Source: Antribacter gilvus (lineage in GTDB: Bacteria; Actinomycetota; Actinomycetes; Actinomycetales; Cellulomonadaceae). Taken from it: 64,000 nt of DNA. The notes below the pieces were generated by a model. That model saw only the letters and a program-made list of their open reading frames with translations. It was not told the DNA's origin and did not search any database. The DNA is taken from positions 246,343 through 310,342 of the forward strand of contig NZ_QXTH01000008.1 in NCBI RefSeq assembly GCF_003946865.1. The letters run 5' to 3'. This document shows, one piece after another, positions 23,729 to 32,109 of this stretch. The translations under genes were made by a program, and so were the position numbers. The stretch's first letter is position 1; the number at the start of each line of letters is the position of its first letter.

Positions 23729-26700
23729 CACTCCACCACCTTCCGTCCCTCGGGCTGCAGCGGGCACGAGCGGCGCACCGCGCACATGCTGCACAGATCG
23801 TTGGGCCGCGCCTCGAACCGGGCGGCGGCCATCGTGTCGGCGGCGCCCTCGACCACGTCGCGCGCCCAGCTGCCGCCGTCGGGGTCCGGGACGAGTCCCG
23901 GCTGGTCCCGGACCGTGGGCCCCTTGGTGTCCGTGCCGACGAAGACGAGGCTCGCGCCCCGGCTGGCTGCGCCGTCCGGCAGGTCGAGCGCACCCTCCTC
24001 GACGGCGAGCTGGTAGGCCCCGAGCTGCGGGTTGTCGGCCGTCTTCTTCTCGCTCGGGGCGGTGCGGCCGGTCTTCAGGTCGACCACGCGGACCGTACCG
24101 TCGCCCGCGTCCTCGACGCGGTCGAGCTGGCCCCGGAGCCGGGCCCGCCCCACGGTCAGGTCGAAGTCGGCCTCTACGAGCAGCGGCTCGCCCGACGTCG
24201 CCAGGTACTCGGCAAGGCGCTCGACCATCCGGTCGGCCCGACGGCGGAGCTGGCGGGCCGGCCAGCCCTCGGGCAGCGCCAGCTCGGGCCAGCGCCGGTC
24301 GAGCTCGCGCTTCAGCTCCGTGAGGGAGCCCTTCGGGAGGCTCTGGGCGATCGAGTGCACGAGGGTGCCGAGCGTCTGGTGCGTCGCGTCCGGTGCCGTC
24401 CCGCCGGCGGACTCGAAGGCCCAGCGCAGCGCGCAGGTGGTCACGGTGTCGACCTTCGACGGCGACACCGTCACGAGGTCGTCGGGGCCCCACAGCGGGT
24501 CGCCGCTCGACACCCCGGCGACGCCGTACCAGCTCCTCGGATCGGCCTCGGCGACCCCTGCCGCGGCGAGGTCGGCGAGCAGCACGGCGGCGGCCTCGCC
24601 CGACTCCGGAACGGTCTCGGCCGACGTGTCGCCGCAGGTCCCCTCCGGTGCGGGGCCTGCGGCCGTTCGCCCGTGCCGGGCCACCGCGGACACCAGCTCG
24701 GCGCGAGCCGCCGCAACGACGCCGCGCAGGTCCAGCGGAGGCCCCACGGGGACCCGGCGCGGGTCGGGGCCCTCACCATCATCAGAGCGAGGGGAGACCA
24801 GGTCGCAGAAGACGCTCGGCGACTCCTCCGTGTCCTCGACGGCCGTGACGATGAGGCGGCGGCGCGCGCGGGACGTGGCGACGGCGAACGCGCGGAGCTC
24901 GTCCGCGAGAACCTGCCGGCGTGCTTCCGCGCCCACGCCGTGGGCCTGTGTGGTGCGGCCGGCCAGCAGCTCGACGAGCGCCTGCGAGCCCAGGAGCGAG
25001 TCACGGAGCCGCAGGTCGGGCCACACGCCGTCCTGGACGCCCGCCACGACGACGACGTCCCACTCCCGCCCCGCCGCCCCAGGCGGTGTGAGGGCCGCGA
25101 CGGCGCCCGAGCCCGCGGCCGACGCCGCGAGGGAGTCGGCCGGCAGGTCCTGGGAGTCGAGGTAGTCCACGAACGCGGCCACCGGAGCGCCGGGCATGCG
25201 GTCCACGAACGTCTCCGCCGCGCGGAACAGCGCCAGCACCGAGTCCAGGTCCCGGTCGGCGCGGAGACCGGCAGGACCGCCCGCGAGGGCCGCCGCCCGC
25301 CAGCGCTCGGCCAGGCCGGACGCCGCCCACACGGCCCAGAGAACGGTCTGCGCCGTCGCGCCCGGCTCCGCCGCCGCCTCCCGGCCGGCGGCCAGCACGC
25401 GGGCCACGGCGACCGGCCCCCGGTGCACCGGGGACGGGAGCGTCGCCGCGCGCGCCGGGTCGCCGAGCACCTCCACGATCAGCGCGTCCGAGGTGCGCCC
25501 GCCACCACCGGACAGCTCCTCCGCGCGCAGGGCCCGGCGCAGCCGCCGGAGCGCGACGGCGTCGAGCCCGCCCACCGGGGACGTGAGCAGCAGGGCCGCC
25601 GTGTCAGGGTCGAGGGGCTGCTCCTCCTCACCGAGCTCACCGGCCAGCAGCGCGTCCAGGCTGCCGCGCGGGGCACCGGCGCACACCCGCACCGCCGCGA
25701 GCAGGGGCGCCACGGCGGGCTCGTCGCGCAGCGGGAGGTCGGAGCCCAGGAGGGCCACCGGTACCGAGGCGGACGCGAGCTCCCGGCGCAGGGCCGCCAG
25801 CCGCGTGCCGCTGCGGGCGACCACCGCCATCCGCTCCCACGGCGTGCCTCGCAGCAGGTGCTCGGCACGCAGCTCGCGCGCGATCCACGCCGCCTCCTGC
25901 GCCGCCCCGGACAGGACGGCCACCTGGACCGGGGGCACGTCGCCGGGCACCGGCACCGCCACGCCGCCCGGCACGACGCCGTCCGGCGGGACGCCGTCCG
26001 GCACCACGCCGTCCGGCACCACGCCGTCCAGCACGACACCGTCCGGCAGGACGCCGCCCTCCGGCGCCGGGCGGGCCTGCGCCCTGCGGTGCAGGACGCT
26101 GGCGAGGACCGGGATGCGGGCCGTCACGGCGCGCGTGACCTCGCGAAGCCCGGGCCCCTGGCGCCAGGCCGTGCCGAGCACCACCGGATGAGCGTCGAAC
26201 GCGCCGAAGGCGCCGGGGCGCGCGGGCGCGGATGCCCTTCCCACGAGGCCCGGCGAGGCACCGCGGAAGCCCTGCACCGCGCTGTCGGGGTCGCCGATGA
26301 GCACCAGGCGGGCGCCGTCGGCGTGCAGCACGTGGAGCAGCCGCGCGGTGGCCGCGGTGGCCTCCTGGTAGTCGTCCACCACGACCAGGTCCCAGGTGGG
26401 CCGCGGGACGCCCGGCACCTCCGCCTCCCAGCCCTGGAGCGCGTGGGCGGCCTCGTCCACCACGACAGCGGGGTCGTAGCGCGCGCCGGCGTCCGGCGTG
26501 CCGAGGCGCAGCGCCGTGACGTCGAGGTACTCCTCGTAGAGCTGTGCGGCCATGACCCACTCGGGGCGGTCGTGCCGGCGGCCGAGCTCGTCGAGCTCCA
26601 CGGGGCCCAGACCGCGTTCCGCCGCACGCATGAGCAGGTCACGCAGCTCCTGCCGGAGCCCGCGCAGACCCAGCGACTCCTCCGGGAGACCCGGGGGGAG

Positions 26701-27159
26701 GACGAGCGGAGCACCCTCCCCGGCGACGTGCCCCGCCAGCAGCTCGGCGAGGACGAGGTCCTGCTCAGGCCCGGACACGAGGGTGGGCGGCGGGTCGCCG
26801 AGCGCAGCGGCCCGCGAGTGCAGCACCGAGAAGGCGGCCGAGGCCGCCGTACGGACCATCGGCGCGCTGACCGTCCGCCCCGCGGCCGACGCGACCTGGT
26901 CCCGGAGCCGCGCGGCCGCCCGGCGGGACGCGGCGAGGACCAGCACGCGGTCGGGGCGAGCCCCTTCGTCGAGGGCCCGCACGGCGACGGCGGTCGCCAC
27001 CGTGGTGCGCCCCGTTCCGGGGGCTCCCGCCACGAGGGTCGCCCGGTGCGTGAGCGCCGCCTCCACGGCAGCCGCCTGCGTCTCGTCGAGCGACACGAGG
27101 CCCGTGCCCTCCGGGCTGGGCCCGGGCGGCACCAGGCGGAGGCTGGAGGTGGTCGTCAC
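23728..27159 (-). CDS. adnA: AdnA-type helicase-nuclease subunit with degenerate ATPase motifs
   Basis: A 1143-residue partner of AdnB. Helicase motifs are eroded: motif I reads GAPGTGRTT (Arg in place of the Walker Lys) and motif II VVDDYQEA (DDYQ in place of DEYQ). The C-terminal RecB-like nuclease has VRVVDLKTGRT and QLGAYQLAV. Cys residues in CALRWAFE and CSMCAVRRSC fit an Fe-S staple. The GTG at 27159 is chosen because homology begins right after it; the frame stays open to 27237. A stretch of 15-bp repeats lies in the middle (separate entry). It is the first gene of the adnA-adnB operon. Confidence 0.92.
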   Translation of the reverse strand: MTTTSSLRLVPPGPSPEGTGLVSLDETQAAAVEAALTHRATLVAGAPGTGRTTVATAVAVRALDEGARPDRVLVLAASRRAAARLRDQVASAAGRTVSAPMVRTAASAAFSVLHSRAAALGDPPPTLVSGPEQDLVLAELLAGHVAGEGAPLVLPPGLPEESLGLRGLRQELRDLLMRAAERGLGPVELDELGRRHDRPEWVMAAQLYEEYLDVTALRLGTPDAGARYDPAVVVDEAAHALQGWEAEVPGVPRPTWDLVVVDDYQEATAATARLLHVLHADGARLVLIGDPDSAVQGFRGASPGLVGRASAPARPGAFGAFDAHPVVLGTAWRQGPGLREVTRAVTARIPVLASVLHRRAQARPAPEGGVLPDGVVLDGVVPDGVVPDGVPPDGVVPGGVAVPVPGDVPPVQVAVLSGAAQEAAWIARELRAEHLLRGTPWERMAVVARSGTRLAALRRELASASVPVALLGSDLPLRDEPAVAPLLAAVRVCAGAPRGSLDALLAGELGEEEQPLDPDTAALLLTSPVGGLDAVALRRLRRALRAEELSGGGGRTSDALIVEVLGDPARAATLPSPVHRGPVAVARVLAAGREAAAEPGATAQTVLWAVWAASGLAERWRAAALAGGPAGLRADRDLDSVLALFRAAETFVDRMPGAPVAAFVDYLDSQDLPADSLAASAAGSGAVAALTPPGAAGREWDVVVVAGVQDGVWPDLRLRDSLLGSQALVELLAGRTTQAHGVGAEARRQVLADELRAFAVATSRARRRLIVTAVEDTEESPSVFCDLVSPRSDDGEGPDPRRVPVGPPLDLRGVVAAARAELVSAVARHGRTAAGPAPEGTCGDTSAETVPESGEAAAVLLADLAAAGVAEADPRSWYGVAGVSSGDPLWGPDDLVTVSPSKVDTVTTCALRWAFESAGGTAPDATHQTLGTLVHSIAQSLPKGSLTELKRELDRRWPELALPEGWPARQLRRRADRMVERLAEYLATSGEPLLVEADFDLTVGRARLRGQLDRVEDAGDGTVRVVDLKTGRTAPSEKKTADNPQLGAYQLAVEEGALDLPDGAASRGASLVFVGTDTKGPTVRDQPGLVPDPDGGSWARDVVEGAADTMAAARFEARPNDLCSMCAVRRSCPLQPEGRKVVE
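25961..26050 (-). repeat. Six in-frame 15-bp tandem repeats inside adnA
   Basis: Six imperfect copies of ACGCCGTCCGGCACC run without gaps, encoding repeated VVPDG pentapeptides (VVLDGVVPDGVVPDGVPPDG). The period of 15 keeps the frame, so copy-number change would lengthen a linker without disrupting the protein. Confidence 0.9.
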
Positions 27160-27257
27160 GCGGATGATTCGATCACGAGCCACCCACACTCCCTGCCGAC
27201 GCGCGCCGTCGGGCCAGGAAGGTCCGGTTCGTCCCACCCAGACCTACGGGCGCGCCC

Positions 27258-28310
27258 CTACGGCCGCGGCCAGCCGTTCGGCAGGCAGCCGCCGGTCGAG
27301 AGCGTCTGCTGCACCATCACCGGCGCGAGAGCGCCCGGGGCCGGGCACTGGGCGTGGTGATGGCCCAGCACGTGCCCCACCTCGTGGTTCACGAGGTACT
27401 GGCGGTAGGTCACGACGTCGTCGCCGAACGCCTCGGCCCCGTTCACCCACCGGCCGAAGTTGAGCACCGCCGCGTTCCCCATGCCGCACGAGAGGTGACC
27501 GCCGGTGTCGAGGGGGGCGCAGAGCGTGTCGGTCGTGGCGGGGCTCGTGAGCACCACCCGGGCGTCGGGGGCGTCGCCGTCGGTACGGGCGAACGTCACA
27601 CCGTCCACCTGGGACCAGCCGCGCGGGTCGTTGAGCGTGGCGAGCACGGCGTCCGCGAACACCCCGACGTCCACGGGCAGGCCCTTCTCGACCTCGACGC
27701 GCACGGTCCACACCTTGCCCGGGCCGGGCGGCTCCGTGCCGCCGGCGGCGATGACGAGCTCGCCGGAGAGCGCCGGCTCGACGGTGGTCCCCGTGAGGCC
27801 CGAACCCGGGTCCGGGACGGGAGCCGCCGACGGCGTCGGCTCGGGAGCCGGCACCGCGATCTTGGGGACGACGGCCGTCGGCGCCTCCGGAGCGGGTGAG
27901 ACGGTCGGTGCCGGCCGTACCCCCGCGGCGTCGGCCTCGAACCCGTCGTCGTCGCTCGTCAGAACCTGGCCGACCTGGGGAGCAGGGGGCGGCACGCGAC
28001 CGGTCCCCCGCTCTGCCGCGGCCACGACGTCGCGGACCACCGCTGCGGCCTCGGCACTGAGGTGCTGGTCGACCATCCCCGCGACGGCCTCCCGGGACGC
28101 CTCCGGCTCCTGCGACGCGGTGGCGACGATCCCGCCCAGCATGCCCGCCCCGAGACACAGGACGAGGGCGACCGCGGACCCCTCAGGACGCAGCCGGGCC
28201 CGGTGCCGGGCAGCTCGCACCGCCCCTCCGGTCGCCCCGACGGCGGCGCCGGCACCGGACGGCCGGGCCGCACGGTCCGGGGTCGTCACGCGATGCTCCA
28301 CGCCGTCCAT
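27258..28310 (-). CDS. DUF3152 secreted/anchored metzincin-like protein
   Basis: A 350-residue protein with one N-terminal membrane segment (SAVALVLCLGAGMLGGIVAT), a Pro/Ala/Thr-rich stalk and a C-terminal DUF3152 domain. The zinc motif HEVGHVLGHHHAQC has the metzincin HExxHxxGxxH form, and a downstream Met (APVMVQQT) could be the Met-turn; Cys residues may form disulfides. The ATG at 28310 is preferred; an ATG at 28325 is in frame. Substrate unknown. It is divergent from the DUF3107 gene across about 200 bp. Confidence 0.85.
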   Translation of the reverse strand: MDGVEHRVTTPDRAARPSGAGAAVGATGGAVRAARHRARLRPEGSAVALVLCLGAGMLGGIVATASQEPEASREAVAGMVDQHLSAEAAAVVRDVVAAAERGTGRVPPPAPQVGQVLTSDDDGFEADAAGVRPAPTVSPAPEAPTAVVPKIAVPAPEPTPSAAPVPDPGSGLTGTTVEPALSGELVIAAGGTEPPGPGKVWTVRVEVEKGLPVDVGVFADAVLATLNDPRGWSQVDGVTFARTDGDAPDARVVLTSPATTDTLCAPLDTGGHLSCGMGNAAVLNFGRWVNGAEAFGDDVVTYRQYLVNHEVGHVLGHHHAQCPAPGALAPVMVQQTLSTGGCLPNGWPRP

Positions 28311-28514
28311 CGTGCCATGCCCCATCCTGAACGTCGCGATAACGGCCGTTTCGGGCCAGTTGGGCCAGATCGACGCCCTGCGGATCGGCTGACGGCGAAA
28401 CCGCCAGCTCCGGGCAGAGCCGGTGGCTAGGATCGTCACGCCGGGGTCCCCGGCGCAGGGCAGTCGATCGGCTGGAGCGGTCTTGTACCGCACGCCGCAC
28501 GCGAAGGAGAGAAC

Positions 28515-28736
28515 GTGGAAGTCACCATCGGTGTGCAGAACCTGCCGCGGGAGCTCGTCATCGAGACCGACCTGACCCCGGACGCTGTCGCGTCCGCCGT
28601 CCAGAAGGCGCTCGCCGGCAGTGCGCTCGAGCTCACCGACTCCCGCGGCCGCCGCGTGATCGTGCCGAGCTCGACGATCGGCTATGTCGAGATCGGCACG
28701 GAGGAGCAGCGCAAGGTCGGGTTCGGCTCGCTCTGA
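28515..28736 (+). CDS. DUF3107 family small protein
   Basis: A 73-residue protein (MEVTIGVQNLPRELVIET...) of the DUF3107 family, universal in actinobacteria and of unknown function. AAGGAGAG lies just upstream of the GTG start. It ends in a hairpin shared with the convergent ferritin-like gene. The neighbourhood matches that of the mycobacterial homologue near Rv3208A. Confidence 0.9.
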   Translation: MEVTIGVQNLPRELVIETDLTPDAVASAVQKALAGSALELTDSRGRRVIVPSSTIGYVEIGTEEQRKVGFGSL

Positions 28737-28744
28737 GAGCGCCT

Positions 28745-28782
28745 CTGACGGCCCGGCGGTCTCACGACCGTCAGGCCGTCAG
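28745..28782. terminator. Convergent terminator between the DUF3107 and ferritin-like genes
   Basis: CTGACGGCC (28745-28753) pairs with GGCCGTCAG (28774-28782), with an inner CGGT/ACCG pairing. The right arm lies in the last codons of the leftward gene, so one hairpin probably ends both transcripts. Confidence 0.6.
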
Positions 28783-29439
28783 CCCCAGCCGGTCCATCCG
28801 GCGGGTGTGCTCGGCGGTGAGCCGGGCGAACACCCACGACTGGGCGTCCGCGGCGGGCACCCCGCCGGCTGCGGCGACGAGGGCGAGCAGGCGCTCGTCC
28901 TCCCGCAGGACCCGCTGGGCCACGCCCAGCGCCTCCCCCACGACACGGCGCCCCCAGAGGGCGAGCCGCGAGGCGAGAACGGGGTCGTTCGCCGTTCCCT
29001 CGGCGAGCAGCTCGGCCAGCCCGCGGTCCAGCTCGGCGCCGTCGAGCACCGCGACCACCTCGTCGCGGACCGGCCCGGTCAGGCCGAGGGCCGCCGTGCG
29101 GCACAGGTCGCCCGCCACGGCGTGGCCCACATAGGCCTTGACCACGGCCTCCCACCAGTTCAGGTGGGTGGTGCGTGCGTCGAAGTCGTCGAGCAGGCCC
29201 TGGAAGCGGCTGAGCGTGGCCTGCTCCTCCGAGCCGTAGCGGGCGGCGAGGTCGAGGGCGGCACGCTGGCGGCGCAGCACCCCGACCGCGAGACCCGCGA
29301 GACGCTGCCGCACCTCCACCTCCGGCGCCACCGAAGCCTGCCCGCCCACCAGCGCGAAAGCCCCGAGGTCCGTGTAGGCGGCGAGCCCGAGGATCTCCGC
29401 CACGTCGTCAGGGACTGGGTCCAGCACAAGGTGGCTCAC
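28771..29439 (-). CDS. Ferritin-like fold protein
   Basis: A 222-residue all-helical protein of the ferritin-like family found next to DUF3107 and the RhlE helicase in actinobacteria. Glu/His-bearing helices (AALDLAARYGSEEQATL, HLNWWEAVVKAYVGHAV) resemble tRNA-hydroxylase/ferritin-like diiron proteins, but I cannot show a full set of iron ligands. The GTG at 29439 follows TATCCT (29451-29446) by 6 bases, so the mRNA is probably leaderless. Confidence 0.75.
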   Translation of the reverse strand: MSHLVLDPVPDDVAEILGLAAYTDLGAFALVGGQASVAPEVEVRQRLAGLAVGVLRRQRAALDLAARYGSEEQATLSRFQGLLDDFDARTTHLNWWEAVVKAYVGHAVAGDLCRTAALGLTGPVRDEVVAVLDGAELDRGLAELLAEGTANDPVLASRLALWGRRVVGEALGVAQRVLREDERLLALVAAAGGVPAADAQSWVFARLTAEHTRRMDRLGLTA

Positions 29440-29543
29440 GTCGCCAGGATAGGCACGCTGACGGGATCCGGCTGGGCGAACCATGCCGGTCCGCCCAAGT
29501 TGGCCCCGGCTCGTCCTGTGTGGGCGGGTCCTCCCGCGGAGGG

Positions 29544-29604
29544 CGGCGTGTCGTACGGCACGCCGCAGGAGTGACGCGCACGATAACCGTTTCGAAACAT
29601 CGTG
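29544..29604 (+). promoter_or_regulatory. Structured leader upstream of the RhlE helicase
   Basis: The 380-bp gap before the helicase contains no convincing gene. It holds two inverted repeats: CGGCGTG/CACGCCG (29544-29550 with 29559-29565) and CACGAT/ATCGTG (29579-29584 with 29599-29604), the latter enclosing the perfect palindrome GTTTCGAAAC. These may be operators or an mRNA leader; DEAD-box helicase genes often have long regulatory leaders. Confidence 0.4.
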
Positions 29605-29819
29605 TGCGTACCATGAGCGCGTACATCGGTTGCCCGGTCGTCACGTTCAGACCCCAGAGCCTGTGCTCCGGCCCGCCCGGCCGCCCCGCAGGACGCGCTG
29701 CAGGGGCTCCACCAGGAGCCCGGCGCGCGACGAGATTCCACGATCGGCTGCCACACCCACGGCGCAAGTGCCAGGCCTTGACCCAGGGCCCGCCGCGCCG
29801 ACGAGAGATGAAGGCGCCA

Positions 29820-31457
29820 GTGACTACCACAGACACATCGGCCGCGACCGCGGCCACCACGGACCCGGCGGAGAGCTCCGTCACGTCCTCCACCATCCAG
29901 GCCCGCGACGTCAGCTTCGCCGACTTCGGGGTCCGCCCCGAGATCGTCGAGGCCCTCGCCGAGGCGGGCATCACCCACCCCTTCCCGATCCAGGCGATGA
30001 CGCTGCCGGTCGCGATGTCGGGTCACGACATCATCGGCCAGGCAAAGACGGGTACCGGCAAGACGCTGGGCTTCGGCGTCCCGCTGCTGCACCGTGTCGT
30101 CGCGCCCGGCGAGCCCGGCTACGACCAGCTCGTCGGAGCCGGCAAGCCGCAGGCCGTCGTCGTCGTGCCCACGCGCGAGCTCGCCGTCCAGGTCGCGTCC
30201 GACCTGGCCACTGCCTCGTCGAAGCGCAACGTCCGCATCGTGCAGGTCTACGGCGGCCGTGCCTACGAGCCGCAGATCGAGGCGCTGCGCTCCGGGGTCG
30301 ACGTCGTCGTCGGCACGCCGGGCCGCATGATCGACATGCTCAACCAGGGCCACCTCACCCTGCTCCGCGCCGGCACCGTCGTGCTGGACGAGGCGGACGA
30401 GATGCTCGACCTCGGCTTCCTGCCGGACGTCGAGAAGATCCTCGCGCAGACCCCTGCCCAGCGGCACACCATGCTCTTCAGCGCCACCATGCCGGGCGCC
30501 GTGGTGAGCATGGCCCGCCGCTACATGAAGCAGCCCACGCACATCCGCGCCGCCGAGCCGGACGACCAGGGCGCGACCGTCAAGAACACCACGCAGTTCG
30601 TCTACCGCGCCCACGCGCTCGACAAGGTCGAGGTGCTGGCCCGCCTGCTCCAGGCGGAGGGCCGCGGGCGCACCATCGTGTTCGCGCGCACCAAGCGCAC
30701 GGCCGCGAAGGTCTCCGACGACCTGCGCGACCGCGGCTTCGCGGCCGGCGCCATCCACGGCGACCTCGGCCAGGGCGCCCGCGAGCAGGCGCTGCGCGCG
30801 TTCCGCAACGCCAAGATCGACGTGCTGGTCGCCACGGACGTGGCGGCCCGCGGCATCGACGTCGACGACGTCACGCACGTGGTGAACTACCAGTGCCCCG
30901 AGGACGAGCGCACCTACCTCCACCGGATCGGCCGCACGGGCCGCGCGGGGAACTCGGGTACGGCCGTCACGTTCGTCGACTGGGACGACCTGCCTCGCTG
31001 GTCCCTCATCGACAAGACCCTCGACCTCGGCCTCGCAGCCCCGGTCGAGACCTACTCGACGTCGCCGCACCTCTTCTCCGACCTGAACATCCCCGCGGGG
31101 ACCAAGGGCCGGCTGCCGCGCTCGGCGCAGCACCTCGCGGGCCTGGACGCCGAGGTCCTGGAGGACCTGGGCGAGACCGGCAAGCGGACGAGCAAGTCCG
31201 GCCCGCCGCAGCGCCCGGCAGGCGGTCGCGGCCCCCGGTCCGACGGCGGCCGGCCGGCTCACGCGAGCGAGCGCGCCTCGGGCGCCGCCTCCACGGGCGG
31301 TAGGTCCGCCCCGGTGAGCAACGACCAGGGTGAGGCAGGCGCCGAGGGCGGGCAGCCGACGTCGGACAGCGAGGGTGCGCGCAAGCGTTCCCGGAACCGC
31401 CGGCGCACGCGCAGCGGCCGTCCGGCCGGCGAGGGCCAGGCCCCCGCCGAGGACTGA
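29820..31457 (+). CDS. rhlE: DEAD-box RNA helicase, RhlE-type
   Basis: A 545-residue DEAD-box helicase. Q-motif region FADFGVRPEIVEAL and PIQ, motif I AKTGTGKT, Ia PTRELA, Ib TPGR, motif II VLDEADEM, motif III SAT, motif V ATDVAARGID and motif VI HRIGRTGRAG are all intact. A 95-residue C-terminal tail rich in Arg, Gly, Ser and Pro probably binds RNA. The GTG at 29820 has AAGG 5 bases upstream; the ATG at 29808 lacks a spaced site. The final codons and stop lie in the first unit of a 91-bp tandem repeat. Confidence 0.92.
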   Translation: MTTTDTSAATAATTDPAESSVTSSTIQARDVSFADFGVRPEIVEALAEAGITHPFPIQAMTLPVAMSGHDIIGQAKTGTGKTLGFGVPLLHRVVAPGEPGYDQLVGAGKPQAVVVVPTRELAVQVASDLATASSKRNVRIVQVYGGRAYEPQIEALRSGVDVVVGTPGRMIDMLNQGHLTLLRAGTVVLDEADEMLDLGFLPDVEKILAQTPAQRHTMLFSATMPGAVVSMARRYMKQPTHIRAAEPDDQGATVKNTTQFVYRAHALDKVEVLARLLQAEGRGRTIVFARTKRTAAKVSDDLRDRGFAAGAIHGDLGQGAREQALRAFRNAKIDVLVATDVAARGIDVDDVTHVVNYQCPEDERTYLHRIGRTGRAGNSGTAVTFVDWDDLPRWSLIDKTLDLGLAAPVETYSTSPHLFSDLNIPAGTKGRLPRSAQHLAGLDAEVLEDLGETGKRTSKSGPPQRPAGGRGPRSDGGRPAHASERASGAASTGGRSAPVSNDQGEAGAEGGQPTSDSEGARKRSRNRRRTRSGRPAGEGQAPAED

Positions 31458-31730
31458 GGCGGAGGTGCAGCGCAGCGTGGGGCCGCAGCGAAGCAAGGAC
31501 CCGCGCGGAGCGGAACCGCAGACTCAGTCCTCCACGACCGAGGACTGAGGCGGAGGTGCAGCGCAGCGTGGGGCCGCAGCGAAGCAAGGACCCGCGCGGA
31601 GCGGAACCGCAGACTCAGTCCTCCACGACCGAGGACTGAGGCGGAGGTGCAGCGCAGCGTGGGGCCGCAGCGAAGCAAGGACCCGCGCGGAGCGGAACCG
31701 CAGACTCAGTCCTCCACGACCGAGGACTGA
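31449..31730 (+). repeat. Three exact 91-bp tandem repeats starting in the rhlE stop region
   Basis: Units 31449-31539, 31540-31630 and 31631-31721 are identical, followed by a 9-bp partial copy. Each unit begins GAGGACTGAG (the last codons and stop of rhlE) and ends with CTCAGTCCTC CACGACC, so every junction folds as a 10-bp hairpin with a 7-nt loop. The array therefore gives three hairpins in series after the helicase gene. Nothing in it looks like a separate gene. Confidence 0.97.
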
Positions 31731-31739
31731 CCGCACCTG

Positions 31740-31771
31740 AGCCCGGGTCGCGCCACGGCGCGACCCGGGCT
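31740..31771 (+). terminator. Intrinsic-type terminator after the repeat array
   Basis: A perfect 15-bp inverted repeat (31740-31754 with 31757-31771) ends in TT and lies 7 bp before the -10 box of the next gene. It is the most probable end of the rhlE transcript. Confidence 0.75.
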
Positions 31772-31789
31772 TCGTCGTACCCTGCTGAG

Positions 31790-32086
31790 GTGCAGCTCGA
31801 CTTCACCGCTCCACTGTGGCAATGGCAGGCACGCAGCGACTCCTGGTGGTTCGTCACCGTCCCGGAGGACCTGTCCGACGACCTGGCGAGCCTGCCGCTG
31901 CCGCCGCGCGGGTTCGGCTCGATCCGGGTCAGGGTGACCGTCGGCTCCACGTCGTGGACCACGTCCGTGTTCCCCAGCGACGAGCAGAAGGCCTACGTGC
32001 TGCCGATGAAGAAGGCGGTGCGCACGGCGGAGAAGCTCACCGCGGACGCGCCGGTCCGGGTACGCCTGGAGACGATCGACCTCTGA
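31790..32086 (+). CDS. DUF1905 domain protein
   Basis: A 98-residue protein with the DUF1905 pattern (FTAPLWQW, WWFVTVPED, GFGSIRVRVTVG, TSVFP, YVLPMKKAVR). Function unknown; the small beta-barrel fold is thought to bind ligands. The GTG start follows TACCCT (31778-31783) by 6 bases, so the transcript is probably leaderless. It converges on the MarC gene. Confidence 0.88.
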   Translation: MQLDFTAPLWQWQARSDSWWFVTVPEDLSDDLASLPLPPRGFGSIRVRVTVGSTSWTTSVFPSDEQKAYVLPMKKAVRTAEKLTADAPVRVRLETIDL

Positions 32087-32109
32087 CGAGCGGCCGCTCA
32101 GGCCGCCGC

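Noticed and set aside
31449..31730. The 91-bp repeats as a CRISPR array
   Set aside because: The units are directly adjacent with no spacers, 91 bp is too long for CRISPR repeats, and there are no cas genes in the window.
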